Source: Uliginosibacterium sp036017065 (GTDB taxonomy: Bacteria > Pseudomonadota > Gammaproteobacteria > Burkholderiales > Rhodocyclaceae). From it: 64,000 nt of DNA. Numbering within the stretch: position 1 is the stretch's first letter; every line of letters starts with the position of its first letter. The notes beneath the pieces are model-generated. The model was not told the origin of the DNA and did no database searches. It worked only from the letters and a program-made list of their open reading frames with translations. Shown here one piece after another: positions 10,893 to 20,307 of this stretch. A program made the translations under genes and the position numbers. The stretch is taken from contig NZ_JAYXHR010000001.1 in NCBI RefSeq assembly GCF_036017065.1, positions 1,116,001 through 1,180,000 on the forward strand. Reading direction: 5' to 3'.

Positions 10893-12169
10893 TGCAGCAC
10901 TCCGCAGCAGCCGCCCTCGCCGCGCTTGATGCGCATCACCGCCTCGTCGAGCGCCTGCTTCGAAGGCTTCTTGTCGGCGAACACGGACTCCATCTCTTCT
11001 CCCAGGATGCGCCGCACGCCGTTGCGGTGCGTGAACGAAGAAGCCGCGGAGGCTGTCGTCACGGGCTTGTTGGTCAGTTGCGACACCGCCATGCGCTGGG
11101 CCACCAGATCATCCTTCAGCAGGCGGCTCTCCATCACCAGCAGGCCGGCGCGGTTCAGCGGCAGGTAGCCGGAGCCGACCATCCACTCCACCTGGCTCTC
11201 GGGCGTCAGCATGAAGGCGATGAAACGGGCGATGGTGCGGTACTCGGCGGGGGTCTTCCCGGCCGCCACCCACAAGGCCGGACCGTCGGCCAGCGTGTTC
11301 TGCGGCGTGCCATAGGTACCGTCGTGGTAGGGGAACGGGGCCACGCCCAGCTCGAACTTCGCCTGCTTCGACAGCGGCAGGAAGGACGACGACGGCGCCA
11401 CCATGACGGCACATGCGCCATCGGCGAAGTGTTTCTCAGCCTCGCTGCCGCGACCGTGATAGACCATGTAGCGCGCCTTGTACCAGGTGGCCATGAAGGC
11501 CACGTGCTTCACCTGCACCAGGCCATTGCCCACGAATTCCTCGGCCTTGCCGGCCTTCACCAGCGGCTGGTTGTGCCAGGCACTGGTGTTCTCGATCAGC
11601 GCCGAGACCGGTTGTGACACCGCGAACGGGCATTGCGAACCCGCCTGGTACAGCTTGCCGAGCACGCCCTGCCAGTCCAGCCAGGTCGCGGGCGGAGCAT
11701 CCGGATTGACACCCACCCTGGTCAGCTCCGCCTTGTTGAAGAACACCACGGGTGTCGCCAGGCCGACCGGCAGGCCGACCAGCCGGCCACGGCTGTCGAG
11801 CGCGGACGGCACGAGCATGCGGGGCGGCGTCAGGGTGTCCAGCTTGACCTTGGCGTCCTGCATGAGCTTCCAGATCGGCACCACGCGCTTGGACGAGGCG
11901 AGGAACATGTCTTCGTCCAGCTCCGCCACGATACTCATGTGGGGCGGATCGGCATCGCGCCAGTAACGGTCGCTGATGACGATCTTCGGTCCCTTCGGGT
12001 TCTGCTCGTTGAAACGATCGGCGAGCTTGCGAAGCGCTTCGCTGCGCTCCTCTCCCAACTGGTGGGCCAGCTCGATGTCGGCCGCCGCCGGCGAAGCAGC
12101 CAGCATCATCGAGCCACCAGCGAGCAGGCAAGCCGCCAGACGACAGGCCCCTTTCCAGTACATGCGCAT
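10889..12169 (-). CDS. ugpB: UgpB-like extracellular solute-binding protein
   Basis: The 426-residue precursor starts MRMYWKGACRLAACLL and has a Sec signal ending in ASPAAADIEL. GGAGGAG lies five bases before this ATG. The mature protein follows the UgpB pattern: LADRFNEQNP, PVVFFNKAEL, ENTSAWHNQP, QNTLADGPALW and a C-terminal ESVFADKKPSKQALDEAV. UgpB delivers glycerol-3-phosphate or glycerophosphocholine to an ABC transporter in the inner membrane. No UgpA, UgpE or UgpC gene is nearby, only the phosphodiesterase gene downstream. The transporter is either elsewhere or the protein has been recruited to another one. The mature C-terminus contains an adjacent Cys pair (GGCCGVLH). Confidence 0.9.
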   Translation of the reverse strand: MRMYWKGACRLAACLLAGGSMMLAASPAAADIELAHQLGEERSEALRKLADRFNEQNPKGPKIVISDRYWRDADPPHMSIVAELDEDMFLASSKRVVPIWKLMQDAKVKLDTLTPPRMLVPSALDSRGRLVGLPVGLATPVVFFNKAELTRVGVNPDAPPATWLDWQGVLGKLYQAGSQCPFAVSQPVSALIENTSAWHNQPLVKAGKAEEFVGNGLVQVKHVAFMATWYKARYMVYHGRGSEAEKHFADGACAVMVAPSSSFLPLSKQAKFELGVAPFPYHDGTYGTPQNTLADGPALWVAAGKTPAEYRTIARFIAFMLTPESQVEWMVGSGYLPLNRAGLLVMESRLLKDDLVAQRMAVSQLTNKPVTTASAASSFTHRNGVRRILGEEMESVFADKKPSKQALDEAVMRIKRGEGGCCGVLH

Positions 12170-12650
12170 TTTTTCTCCTCCGTGTTGCAGCTCGGCAACA
12201 CTCTTTTGCAGACAAAATCTGCCGCTCATCGGCACCACATATTACCGACAGGCGGCAGGCAACTCCTCGTCTCAAAGGCTTGACAGCCTTGTCGCGACAG
12301 GCCGAGGGAGACACCTGTTCGCACCATTGATTCGATATTTCAATCAATTAGCCGGAACACCGGAGGTGCCCGACAGGTTTTGTGGATCTGATTCTCGCAA
12401 ACAGGCATGACATGCCGATTTTATTGTTTGTCGTGTGGCGGAAGCGGGATTTGACAGATGCCTTCCAATGGCTCGCAGATTCAGCATCTTGGCGAGGCTT
12501 CGTCGTGGCCATCCGGCCACTCGTCCAGCTTCAGGCGTCGCATTTCTTCGGGCATAGTCAAGTTGCATCAGGGACCGCCTCGGGGGAGGCGAACCGGATA
12601 CGTCCAGGCATGCAGAGGTTTGGCTGCCGGATCCGAATCGGGAGGAAAAG
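12170..12650. other. Non-coding stretch between ugpB and a membrane protein gene
   Basis: This 480-base divergent spacer contains no credible gene. The frames crossing it are Arg/Ser-rich shadows. A relatively AT-rich patch at about 12330-12445 is the likeliest place for promoters of the two flanking genes, but I find no well-spaced -35/-10 pair worth calling. Confidence 0.5.
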
Positions 12651-13250
12651 ATGGAAATCGCCGCACTCTTCAAGCTGCTGCTTCTGTTCGTACACCTGCT
12701 CGCATTTGCCGTCGCGGCCGGGTACATCATGAGAGAGGATGTCCGCTTCCTTCGTTCCGGCGACATTCAGCTGGAAGCCCTGGCGGAGACTGCTTACGTC
12801 GCCGTCCGCGCACTGGCCCTGCTGTGGATCACCGGCATCGCGATGATCCTCATCGACACGGCCGGCGACCTGAGTTTGCTGGCGGGCAAACCCAAGCTGC
12901 TGGCGAAGCTGACCGTTGTCAGCCTTTTAACGATCAATGGCGTACTGCTTCACCGGCTGGCCTTCCCGACACTGGAAGGCACCGCGGAGCGCCCCCTGTC
13001 GGCGGCGATGACCGCCGTCGTGGGTGCAGTCAGCGCAGTGAGCTGGATGTACGCGGCGTTCATGGGGATCGCCAAGCCGCTGGCGCCGGTGCTCGGCTAC
13101 GGTGGCTTCATCGCGCTGTACATGGTCGTGCTGGCCGTGGGCCTGGGATTTGCCCTGACGGTGCTGCGGCCACGCATCGAACATGTGCTGAGCCAGCAGA
13201 AAGGCCGCAATCATGTCGGCCACGCCCCGCAGGCCATGCCGGCAGCCTGA
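12651..13250 (+). CDS. Hypothetical inner-membrane protein
   Basis: The 199-residue product starts at an ATG preceded by GGGAGGAAAAG, a strong Shine-Dalgarno sequence. Four or five hydrophobic helices are visible at about 5-25, 48-70, 78-98, 112-135 and 143-165. The loop MREDVRFLRSGDIQLEALAE and the short tail are hydrophilic. I do not recognise the family. It resembles small multi-helix membrane proteins of unknown function. It is monocistronic, with a small convergent gene downstream. Confidence 0.75.
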   Translation: MEIAALFKLLLLFVHLLAFAVAAGYIMREDVRFLRSGDIQLEALAETAYVAVRALALLWITGIAMILIDTAGDLSLLAGKPKLLAKLTVVSLLTINGVLLHRLAFPTLEGTAERPLSAAMTAVVGAVSAVSWMYAAFMGIAKPLAPVLGYGGFIALYMVVLAVGLGFALTVLRPRIEHVLSQQKGRNHVGHAPQAMPAA

Positions 13251-13281
13251 ACGGCTCGGCCCTCCGGCTGGAAGAATCAGC

Positions 13282-13548
13282 TCAGGACAGCAGGAACACC
13301 AAGCCGGCGCTGAGCGCACAGGCATTCAGCGCCCACAGCACACGCGACGCCGATCCCCGTTCCCCGGCCCTACGCCGGTCGGACACCCGGATCGGCGTTG
13401 TCGCGTCGGCCGCCAGCAGGCCGCAACACACCACGACGGCCGCCACCGCGAGCGGCCAGCTCCGCATCGCATCCGACAACATGCCTTGTGAAGCCAGGGC
13501 AGCCACGGCGCAAGGCACGCTGGCCAGCAACAGGGTTGAGCGGTTCAT
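13282..13548 (-). CDS. Small hypothetical membrane protein
   Basis: The preferred start is the ATG at 13548 (MNRSTLLLASVPCAVAALAS), preceded by GGAG. The frame extends to 13614, but those 22 residues are polar and unlike a start. The 88-residue product has three hydrophobic stretches (about 4-20, 30-47 and 69-87) joined by a basic loop DRRRAGERGSASR. No family is recognised. Coding status rests on the hydrophobic pattern and the Shine-Dalgarno sequence. Confidence 0.45.
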   Translation of the reverse strand: MNRSTLLLASVPCAVAALASQGMLSDAMRSWPLAVAAVVVCCGLLAADATTPIRVSDRRRAGERGSASRVLWALNACALSAGLVFLLS

Positions 13549-13806
13549 GGCGGGTCTCCGTTCTGTCGAAGCGCGGTCGCCGAGCTGACATTGCCCGGCC
13601 GCAATCGAATCCAATCACGGATTCAACGGTTCGATAACGGCAATATTGAACAAAACGCCAAAAACATCATACGGCCGTGTGTCGGCCGCGACGGATGGCG
13701 CAGGCCGGGAGGCACTGCGGGCGGCTGAAGTGGATGGCGGCGTTGCCGAGTGGAGGCAGTGCCAGTACCCGCGGGTGCGGGAATTACCAGGACTACTGGA
13801 CTGGTA

Positions 13807-14790
13807 TTACTGGGAAGAGGCCAGCGCGATCATGCTCTGGCGCAGGGTCGGGCCGTTGATGACGCGGGCCAGTTTTCCGGCGTAGGCCGGGTCGGTGGCG
13901 TAGCCACCCTGATGCAGGGCGCGCGAGAAGCTCTGGGCATCCTGCGCCCCCAGCGCCTTCGCATAGCGCGGCGATTCCGACAGCAGCCGCGCGTAGTCGT
14001 TGAAAGCCTCCTCGTAGGAGCCATAGGCCCGGAAGCGTTCGACGCGTGTCTGTGCCTTGCCGTCGATGTACTCGACGGTCTTCTTCTCGACGACCTCGCC
14101 AGTCCAGCTGCTGCCGGCCTTGACGTTGAAGAGGTTGTGGCTGGGCGAGCCATCCGCCTTGCGGATTTCGTACTTGCCCCAGCCTGTCTCCAGTGCCGCA
14201 TGCCCCACCAGGAAGTGGGCGGGCACACCCAGCTTGTCGGCGGCTTCGCTGGCATGCGACCACAGGCCATCCACGAAACCGCGCGGACCGGCTGTGCCAA
14301 CGCCGGCTGGCGACGAAGCCCCGCTGCCGATGTCGGAGCGCGGCCGCAGGACCGGTGTCTGGAACGGCGGCACGCGTGCCTGCACGGCCTCGATGGCGAC
14401 GGGGTCGCGCGGATTGCGCGGCGCCCTGGCGGCGGGGGCAGCCTGCGCCGCCTGGGCCCCGGACGCTGCCTGGGCCACCTGCGGCGTCAGCCCCTGCGCA
14501 GCCAGAAGCTGGCGTTCGAGTGCAGCCGCCAGCCCCACCCCGCCCTGCTTCGCCAGCACGCCGACCAGTTGCTGGTCGTACATGTCGCGATACATCTTCG
14601 TGCCTTCGTTGTCGAACAGGCCTCCGTCGCCAGGCGACGCCTCGCGCATGGACTTCATGACCATCTGCAGAAACAGGGCCTCGAACTGCTGCGCGGTGGC
14701 CTTGATGGCCTCCGGCGAGTTCTCGCGCGCACCCCGCTTCAGCGCCATCAGCGCATTGGGGTCCAGCGCGTTGTACTGCACGGATGCCAC
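13807..14790 (-). CDS. flgJ: Flagellar rod assembly protein/muramidase FlgJ
   Basis: The 327-residue protein has two domains. The N-terminal rod-capping domain (about 25-100, QQFEALFLQMVMKSMR) assembles the rod. The C-terminal peptidoglycan hydrolase domain (about 165-320) has HAALETGWGKYEI with a likely catalytic Glu201. They are joined by an Ala/Pro linker. It acts in the periplasm, opening the cell wall for rod growth. It is last in the flgBCDEFGHIJ run, one base after flgI. Its 3' end is followed by about 260 bases without a flagellar gene. Confidence 0.97.
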   Translation of the reverse strand: MASVQYNALDPNALMALKRGARENSPEAIKATAQQFEALFLQMVMKSMREASPGDGGLFDNEGTKMYRDMYDQQLVGVLAKQGGVGLAAALERQLLAAQGLTPQVAQAASGAQAAQAAPAARAPRNPRDPVAIEAVQARVPPFQTPVLRPRSDIGSGASSPAGVGTAGPRGFVDGLWSHASEAADKLGVPAHFLVGHAALETGWGKYEIRKADGSPSHNLFNVKAGSSWTGEVVEKKTVEYIDGKAQTRVERFRAYGSYEEAFNDYARLLSESPRYAKALGAQDAQSFSRALHQGGYATDPAYAGKLARVINGPTLRQSMIALASSQ

Positions 14791-14791
14791 G

Positions 14792-15913
14792 TCAGATCAC
14801 TTCCAGATCCGCACGCAGCGCGCCGGCGCTCTTCATCGCCTGCAGGATGCTGATGAGATCCATCGGATTGGCACCGACCGCGTTCAGCGCCTTCACCACG
14901 TCGGCCAGGTTGGCACCGGCATTCACGCGGATCAGGGCGCCCGGGTCCTGGCGCACATCCACCTGGCCACGCTGGGTGACGGTGGTCTGGCCCTGTGCGA
15001 GCGCATTGGGCTGGCTGACGTTCTGCTCCACCCCCACCGACACCGCCAGGTTGCCGTGCGCCACGGCGCACTCCTGCAAGGTCACGGCCTGGTTCATCAC
15101 CACCGAACCGGTACGCGAATTGATGATCACCTTGGCGGCCGCCTGCAGCGGCGTCAGCGTCAGCTGGTCGATGCGGCCGAGGAAGGACACGCGCTCCGGT
15201 GCGCCCATCGGCACCTTCACCTGGATGCGGCGACCGTCCAGCGCGTAGGCCGTGTTGTCGCCCATGTTGCGGTTGATCGCATCCATGACGCGCTGCGCAT
15301 TGCTGAAATCGGTATCCGCCAGCTCGTAGGTCACGAAGCCCTGCTGGCCGATGTTGCTGTCGACGGCCCGCTCCACCGTGCCGCCGGCCGGGATGCGGCC
15401 TGCCGACAGGTGGTTGACGGTCACGCTGGCACCACCGCCCTGCCCGCCTGCGCCGCCCACCACCACGTTGCCCTGGGCGATCGCATACACCTGGCCGTCA
15501 GCGCCCTTCAGCGGCGTCATGATGAGCGTGCCACCGCGCAGGCTCTTGGCATTGGCCAGCGACGACACAGTCACGTCCAGCGGCTGGCCCGGCTGCGCAA
15601 ACGCGGGCAACTGGGTGGTGACCATCACCGCCGCGATGTTTTTCAACTGGAGGTTGGTGCCCGGCGGCAGTTGCACGCCGAGATGCGACAGCATGTTGAT
15701 CAGGCTCTGCGTGGTGAACGGCGCCTGGGAGGTCTGGTCACCGGTGCCGTCCAGACCGACCACCACGCCGTAACCGACCAGCTGGTTGTTGCGCACGCCG
15801 GCCAGCGTGGCCAGGTCCTTGATGCGTTCGGCCTGTGCGGCAGTGGTGGCAATGGCCAACACGGCCGCGAGGATCAGCCGGGGGAACATGGAGGTGATGG
15901 AGGCGAGCTGCAT
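14792..15913 (-). CDS. flgI: Flagellar P-ring protein
   Basis: The 373-residue precursor carries a Sec signal (LILAAVLAIATTAAQA) and the canonical mature start ERIKDLATLAGVRNNQLVGYGVVVGL. It assembles the P-ring around the rod in the peptidoglycan layer. GAGGA precedes the ATG at 15913, and an internal ATG at 15889 is a weaker alternative. It sits in the flg operon between flgH and flgJ and depends on FlgA, encoded divergently at 21.4 kb. Confidence 0.98.
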   Translation of the reverse strand: MQLASITSMFPRLILAAVLAIATTAAQAERIKDLATLAGVRNNQLVGYGVVVGLDGTGDQTSQAPFTTQSLINMLSHLGVQLPPGTNLQLKNIAAVMVTTQLPAFAQPGQPLDVTVSSLANAKSLRGGTLIMTPLKGADGQVYAIAQGNVVVGGAGGQGGGASVTVNHLSAGRIPAGGTVERAVDSNIGQQGFVTYELADTDFSNAQRVMDAINRNMGDNTAYALDGRRIQVKVPMGAPERVSFLGRIDQLTLTPLQAAAKVIINSRTGSVVMNQAVTLQECAVAHGNLAVSVGVEQNVSQPNALAQGQTTVTQRGQVDVRQDPGALIRVNAGANLADVVKALNAVGANPMDLISILQAMKSAGALRADLEVI

Positions 15914-15922
15914 GATGCGTCC

Positions 15923-16636
15923 TCAGAACGGCAGGATGACGTTGAAGAAGCGCTGCATCCAGCCCATGCTCTGCGCCTCGTCGATGTAGCCGCTGCCCTT
16001 GTATTCGATGCGTGCGTCGGCGACCTGCACCGACTGCACGGTGTTCTGCGAGGTCACATTGGCCGGATTGATCACGCCGGAGAACCGGATGAACTCGTCG
16101 CCGGTGTTGATGGCGAGTTTCTTCTCGCCGGACACCAGCAGGTTGCCATTCGGATACACGTCGACGACGGTCGCGGCGATCGTGCCGTTGAAGGTGTTGT
16201 TGGCGCCCGCCGAGCCCTGCCCGGTGAAGCTGCTGTCCGTGCTGGCACCGACCGACAGCGGCGCCAGGAACTTGCCCGGCACGCCCTGCAGCGATGTGAT
16301 GCCGGCCTCCACGCCCGAACCACGGGACGCGGCCGAGTTGGCGGCCTTGCTGGCGCTGGTGCGTTCCACCAGATTCACGATGATGGTGTCGCCGACGTAG
16401 CGCGCACGGCGGTCCTCGAACAGCGAACGGCCATTGGCGTTGTAGATGGAGCCCGCGGTCGGCGCCGATACGCGGGCCTCCGGCCGCACGCTCATCGGCT
16501 GATGGACACTCGTCGGCGGCGTGATCGCGCAGGCGCTCACGCCCAGCAGCACCACGGCACTGCCAAGATTGCGCGCCACACGTTGTGGCAAAGGTTGTCC
16601 CATAGGTTGCCCCATCGGTTCAATGCTGCTGCGCAT
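15923..16636 (-). CDS. flgH: Flagellar L-ring lipoprotein
   Basis: The 237-residue precursor ends its signal in LLGVSAC, so the mature Cys is lipidated and the ring sits in the outer membrane. The mature domain has the family pieces SLFEDRRARYVGDTIIVNL, GEKKLAINTGDEFIRFSG and the end GWMQRFFNVILPF. The signal is unusual in carrying MGQPMGQPLPQR before the hydrophobic core, with two in-frame Met codons (residues 8 and 12) as alternative starts. GGAG before 16636 favours the longest form. Confidence 0.96.
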   Translation of the reverse strand: MRSSIEPMGQPMGQPLPQRVARNLGSAVVLLGVSACAITPPTSVHQPMSVRPEARVSAPTAGSIYNANGRSLFEDRRARYVGDTIIVNLVERTSASKAANSAASRGSGVEAGITSLQGVPGKFLAPLSVGASTDSSFTGQGSAGANNTFNGTIAATVVDVYPNGNLLVSGEKKLAINTGDEFIRFSGVINPANVTSQNTVQSVQVADARIEYKGSGYIDEAQSMGWMQRFFNVILPF

Positions 16637-16662
16637 GCCCCTGCTCCTTCTGCCGCCCGTGC

Positions 16663-17445
16663 TCAGACCTGCGACAGGCGCGCCAGCATCTGGTCGGCCG
16701 TCTGCACCACCCGCGAGTTGAACTCGTAGGCGCGCTGGGTCTGGATCAGCGCGACCAGCTCCTCGGCCACGTTCACGTTGGCGGTTTCCACATAGGTCTG
16801 GTTGAGCACGCCGGAACCGTTGAGGCCCGGCGTGGATTCGGTAGGCGGGCCACTCGACGCGGTTTCGAGGAACAGGTTCTGCCCGACGCTCTGCAGGCCG
16901 CCCGGGTTCACGAAGGTCGCGATCTGGATGCTGCCGATCTGCGAAGGATTCGGATTGCCCGGCTGCGTCACCGACACCACACCGTCGGTGGCGATGGTCA
17001 CCGTCAGCGCATCGGCCGGTATCGTGATGGTCGGCTGCACCGGATAGCCGCTGGCGGTGACGATCTGGCCCTGGTCATCGCGCTGGAAGGAGCCGTCACG
17101 CGTGTAACCCGTCGTACCGTCCGGCAGCAGGATCTGGAAGTAGCCCTTGCCGTTGATCGCGACATCCAGCTCGCCGCCGGTGAGTTGCAGGTTGCCCTGG
17201 GTGTGGTTGCGCTCGGTCGACACCGGCTTCACGCCCGTTCCCAGTTGCAGGCCGGAGGGAATGCGCGTCGTCTCGGACGACTGCGCGCCGGGCTGGCGCA
17301 TGGTCTGGTACAGCAGGTCCTCGAACACCGCGCGAGCGCGCTTGAAGCCGTTGGTGCTGACGTTGGCCAGGTTGTTCGAGATGACATCCAGCTGGGTCTG
17401 CTGGGCGTCGAGCCCGGTACGCGCCACCCACAATGCTCTCATCAT
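16663..17445 (-). CDS. flgG: Flagellar distal rod protein
   Basis: The 260-residue protein begins MMRALWVARTGLDAQQTQLD and has the rod/hook signature NNLANVSTNGFKR. It ends with the conserved EFNSRVVQTADQMLARLSQV. It forms the distal rod between FlgF and the hook. AAGGAG lies nine bases upstream. It follows flgF in the operon with a 43-base gap. Confidence 0.98.
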   Translation of the reverse strand: MMRALWVARTGLDAQQTQLDVISNNLANVSTNGFKRARAVFEDLLYQTMRQPGAQSSETTRIPSGLQLGTGVKPVSTERNHTQGNLQLTGGELDVAINGKGYFQILLPDGTTGYTRDGSFQRDDQGQIVTASGYPVQPTITIPADALTVTIATDGVVSVTQPGNPNPSQIGSIQIATFVNPGGLQSVGQNLFLETASSGPPTESTPGLNGSGVLNQTYVETANVNVAEELVALIQTQRAYEFNSRVVQTADQMLARLSQV

Positions 17446-17488
17446 GATGTACTGCTCCTTGCTGCCTGGTGCTCAGTGGGGGCCGTCA

Positions 17489-18229
17489 TCAGGCCGCGGA
17501 AATGATCTGGGTGGCGGCGCGGTCGTTCTCCTGCGCCGTCGTCAGCATCTTGGTGTGCATGTCGAAATTGCGCGCCAACGAAATCATGGTGACCATCTGC
17601 TCCACGATGCTGACGTTGCTGCCTTCCAGGTAGCCCTGCGCCATGCTCACCGTCGGATCGGCCGGCGCCACCTGGTTGTCGGGAAGGCGGAACAGACCGT
17701 CGTCGCCACGCTGCAGTTGGTCCAGCGGCGGGTTCACCAGCTTGAAGCGGCCCACCTGTTCGGCGGTGTTGCGCAAGCCGGAATCCGGCGTGGCGGTGAT
17801 GCTGCCGTCGGGGCCGACGACCAGGCTGTTCTCGGGCGGAATCGTGATCGGACCACCGTCGCCGAGCACCACCGAACCGTCACGGGTGCGCAGCTGTCCC
17901 GTCGCATCGAGCGTGAAACTGCCGTCGCGCGTGTAGGCCTCCTGGCCATCCGGTGTGCGTACCGCGAACCAGCCCTGGCCCTGGATGGCCATGTCGAGCG
18001 GATTGCCGGTGGGCATCATCGGGCCTGCCTTGAAATCGCTGGCCACGCTCGCATCCACCACGAAGGCACGCGAAGGCAGTGCCTGCGTCTGCACCGGCAC
18101 GGCGCGCAGCTTGTGCAGCTCGGCGCGGAAGCCGGTGGTCGACACGTTCGCCAGGTTGTGGGCGACGGCGGCCTGCTGGCCCATCGTCGCCTTGGCGCCG
18201 GTCATCGCGGTATAGATCAGACGGTCCAT
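17489..18229 (-). CDS. flgF: Flagellar proximal rod protein FlgF
   Basis: The 246-residue protein starts MDRLIYTAMTGAKATMGQQ and has the NLANVSTTGFR signature. The C-terminus NFDMHTKMLTTAQENDRAA is the conserved coiled-coil end of FlgF. It builds the proximal rod in the periplasm. The gap to flgE upstream is 137 bases, longer than any other gap in the run, but no clear promoter was found there. Confidence 0.97.
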   Translation of the reverse strand: MDRLIYTAMTGAKATMGQQAAVAHNLANVSTTGFRAELHKLRAVPVQTQALPSRAFVVDASVASDFKAGPMMPTGNPLDMAIQGQGWFAVRTPDGQEAYTRDGSFTLDATGQLRTRDGSVVLGDGGPITIPPENSLVVGPDGSITATPDSGLRNTAEQVGRFKLVNPPLDQLQRGDDGLFRLPDNQVAPADPTVSMAQGYLEGSNVSIVEQMVTMISLARNFDMHTKMLTTAQENDRAATQIISAA

Positions 18230-18366
18230 GATTTGTCTCGGTGAGGCAATGGCATGAAGCTACTTTGCACCAGCCGCGGTCTTCGCCAGTGCGAAAACAG
18301 GGCGGGGAAACTTGCTCATATCCAGCGGGCTGAAAACCATGATCCGTCAGGCCTCGGTCACGCCGC

Positions 18367-19599
18367 TCAGCGCAGGTTCACCAGCGTCTGCATCAACTGG
18401 TCCTGGGTGCGGACCGACTGGGCATTCGCCTGGTAGTTGCGTTGCGCGGTGATCATGTTCACCAGCTCGGCCGTGAGATCCACGTTGGACTCCTCCACCG
18501 AGCCCGCCGCCAGCAATCCGAGACTGCCACTGCCCGGCGCACCGATCAGCGGTTGCCCGGACGCAGGCGACTCCGCCCAGAAGTTGCCGCCCAGCGAGAT
18601 CAGGCCATTGGGGCTCGCGAAGTTGGCCAGCACGACCTGGCCGAGGTTGCGTGCCTGACCGTTGCTGTAGCGGCCCTGGATGGTGCCGTCTTCGGACACG
18701 GTGATGCCGGACAGGCGGCCGGATGCGTAGCCGTCCTGGATCTGGCGGTTCACACCGAAGGCGCTGCCGTACTGGGTGCTGCCGTTGAAGTTCAGCTCGA
18801 TGCCGGCTGCGCCCCCGATCGGCGAAGCAGCGCCGGTGGTGACGGCCAGGCCGGTGATGTTCATCGGCATCGCGGTGGTGAGCTGGCCGGCGGTGTTGAA
18901 GCTCAGCGTCGGCGAGGCGCCGACCAGGCTGGTAGCACCACCGTCAAGCTGGGAGTGCATGTCCCATTGACCCGCGCCCACCTTGCGGAAGTACATCGTC
19001 ATGATGTGCGAGTTGCCGAGGCTGTCGTACAGCGTGAGCGAGGTCGAGGAGTTGTAGGTCGTGGCGTCGGCCGGATCGAACGGCAGGGTCGGCGCCGTCA
19101 TGCGCGAATCCAGGTTCAGGCCCATGCGCACGTCCGAGCTTTCCTGCGGCAGCAGGTCGGCGGTGTCGATGGTGATGTCGGTCGGCGAGGCCGGCAGGAT
19201 GTTGCCCTGCGCGTCGGCCGGGTAACCGGTCAGGCGGTAGCCCTGCGCATTGACGATGAAACCGTTCTTGTCCAGGTCGAACTGGCCGTTGCGGGTGTAG
19301 GCCACCGTACCGCCGTTGTTCATGCGGTAGAAGCCGTTGCCGTTGATGGCCACGTCCAGCGGGTTGTTGGTGGGGGTGATGTTGCCTTGCGAGAACATCT
19401 GGGCCACCGCGCCGATGGAGGTACCGATACCGACCTGGACGCCGGCAGCCGCACCGTTCAGTGCTGCCGCATACACATCCGAGAACTGAGTACCGGACTG
19501 CTTGAAACCGACGTTGCTGGCGTTCGACACGTTGTTGCTGATGACGTCGAGTGCCTTGGATGCCGCGTTCAGACCGGAAAGACCCTGTTGGAATGCCAT
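18367..19599 (-). CDS. flgE: Flagellar hook protein
   Basis: The 410-residue protein begins MAFQQGLSGLNAASKALDVISNNVSNA and ends YQANAQSVRTQDQLMQTLVNLR, the two helical ends that pack in the hook core. The middle (about 100-330) is the variable outer region. It polymerises under the FlgD cap to form the universal joint. It lies 16 bases after flgD. Confidence 0.98.
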   Translation of the reverse strand: MAFQQGLSGLNAASKALDVISNNVSNASNVGFKQSGTQFSDVYAAALNGAAAGVQVGIGTSIGAVAQMFSQGNITPTNNPLDVAINGNGFYRMNNGGTVAYTRNGQFDLDKNGFIVNAQGYRLTGYPADAQGNILPASPTDITIDTADLLPQESSDVRMGLNLDSRMTAPTLPFDPADATTYNSSTSLTLYDSLGNSHIMTMYFRKVGAGQWDMHSQLDGGATSLVGASPTLSFNTAGQLTTAMPMNITGLAVTTGAASPIGGAAGIELNFNGSTQYGSAFGVNRQIQDGYASGRLSGITVSEDGTIQGRYSNGQARNLGQVVLANFASPNGLISLGGNFWAESPASGQPLIGAPGSGSLGLLAAGSVEESNVDLTAELVNMITAQRNYQANAQSVRTQDQLMQTLVNLR

Positions 19600-19615
19600 G
19601 TTGCTCGCTCCTGAA

Positions 19616-20287
19616 TCAGATAATCATGCGGATGTCGGACAGGCCGATACGGCCCAGCTTGCCCACATCCAGTTGCACAGTGTCGCCGTCGGCCACTACG
19701 TTGGTCACCGTCGTCATCTGCAAGGTTTTGGCCGTCACCTTCTCGCCTTTCAGCGTGGCATTGACCGAAATCGTGTAAGTGCCATCGACGGCTTGCGAAC
19801 CATCGAAGGTCTTGCCGTCCCACACCACGGCGTGAGAACCGGCATCCAGGTCCTTCAAGTCCAGGCTGGCCACTTCGAGACCGTTCTTGTCCTTGATGCT
19901 GACGACCACGCTGTCGGCCTCACCACTGAGCTGGATACCGCCGATCGCCATCTTCTCGGCCAGCACCATGTCCTTGCCGTCCAGCATCACCTGGCGGCCC
20001 ACCAGCGCGGCGGCCTGCAGGGTTTCGCTGGACTTCATGTTGCCCATCATCGAGCCCAGCGTGCTGTTGAGGCGCTCGATGCCATCCACGGTGGAGATCT
20101 GCGCGAGCTGCGACGTCGTCTGCGCGTTGTCCATCGGGTTCATCGGGTCCTGGTTCTGCAGCTGCGTGGTCAGCAGCTTGAGGAAGCGCGACTGCGTATC
20201 CAGGTCTGCCTTCTCGTTGAGCGCCTTGCTGCGGCTCAGCGAGTTGAGGATGTCCTGCGAACTGGTGGCGCTGTTGACGGTACTCAT
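19616..20287 (-). CDS. flgD: Hook capping protein
   Basis: The 223-residue scaffolding protein contains the conserved FLKLLTTQLQNQDPMNPMDN near residues 46-65, and the C-terminal VVWDGKTFDGSQAVDGTYTI of the FlgD Ig/tudor-like region. It caps the growing hook and is discarded afterwards. It lies 20 bases after flgC and 16 bases before flgE. Confidence 0.97.
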   Translation of the reverse strand: MSTVNSATSSQDILNSLSRSKALNEKADLDTQSRFLKLLTTQLQNQDPMNPMDNAQTTSQLAQISTVDGIERLNSTLGSMMGNMKSSETLQAAALVGRQVMLDGKDMVLAEKMAIGGIQLSGEADSVVVSIKDKNGLEVASLDLKDLDAGSHAVVWDGKTFDGSQAVDGTYTISVNATLKGEKVTAKTLQMTTVTNVVADGDTVQLDVGKLGRIGLSDIRMII

Positions 20288-20307
20288 GGTGGTTCTCCGG
20301 GGACTGC

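Noticed and set aside
13720..13800. tRNA-like GCCGAGTGG segment before flgJ
   Set aside because: No T-arm GTTCGAATC, no acceptor stem pairing and wrong spacing.
13646..13885. 79-codon plus-strand frame before flgJ
   Set aside because: It overlaps the flgJ 3' end and shows no family or Shine-Dalgarno support.
14057..16729. 890-codon plus-strand frame opposite flgJ-flgI-flgH
   Set aside because: Composition is typical of antisense in GC-rich DNA. Three certain flagellar genes occupy the other strand.
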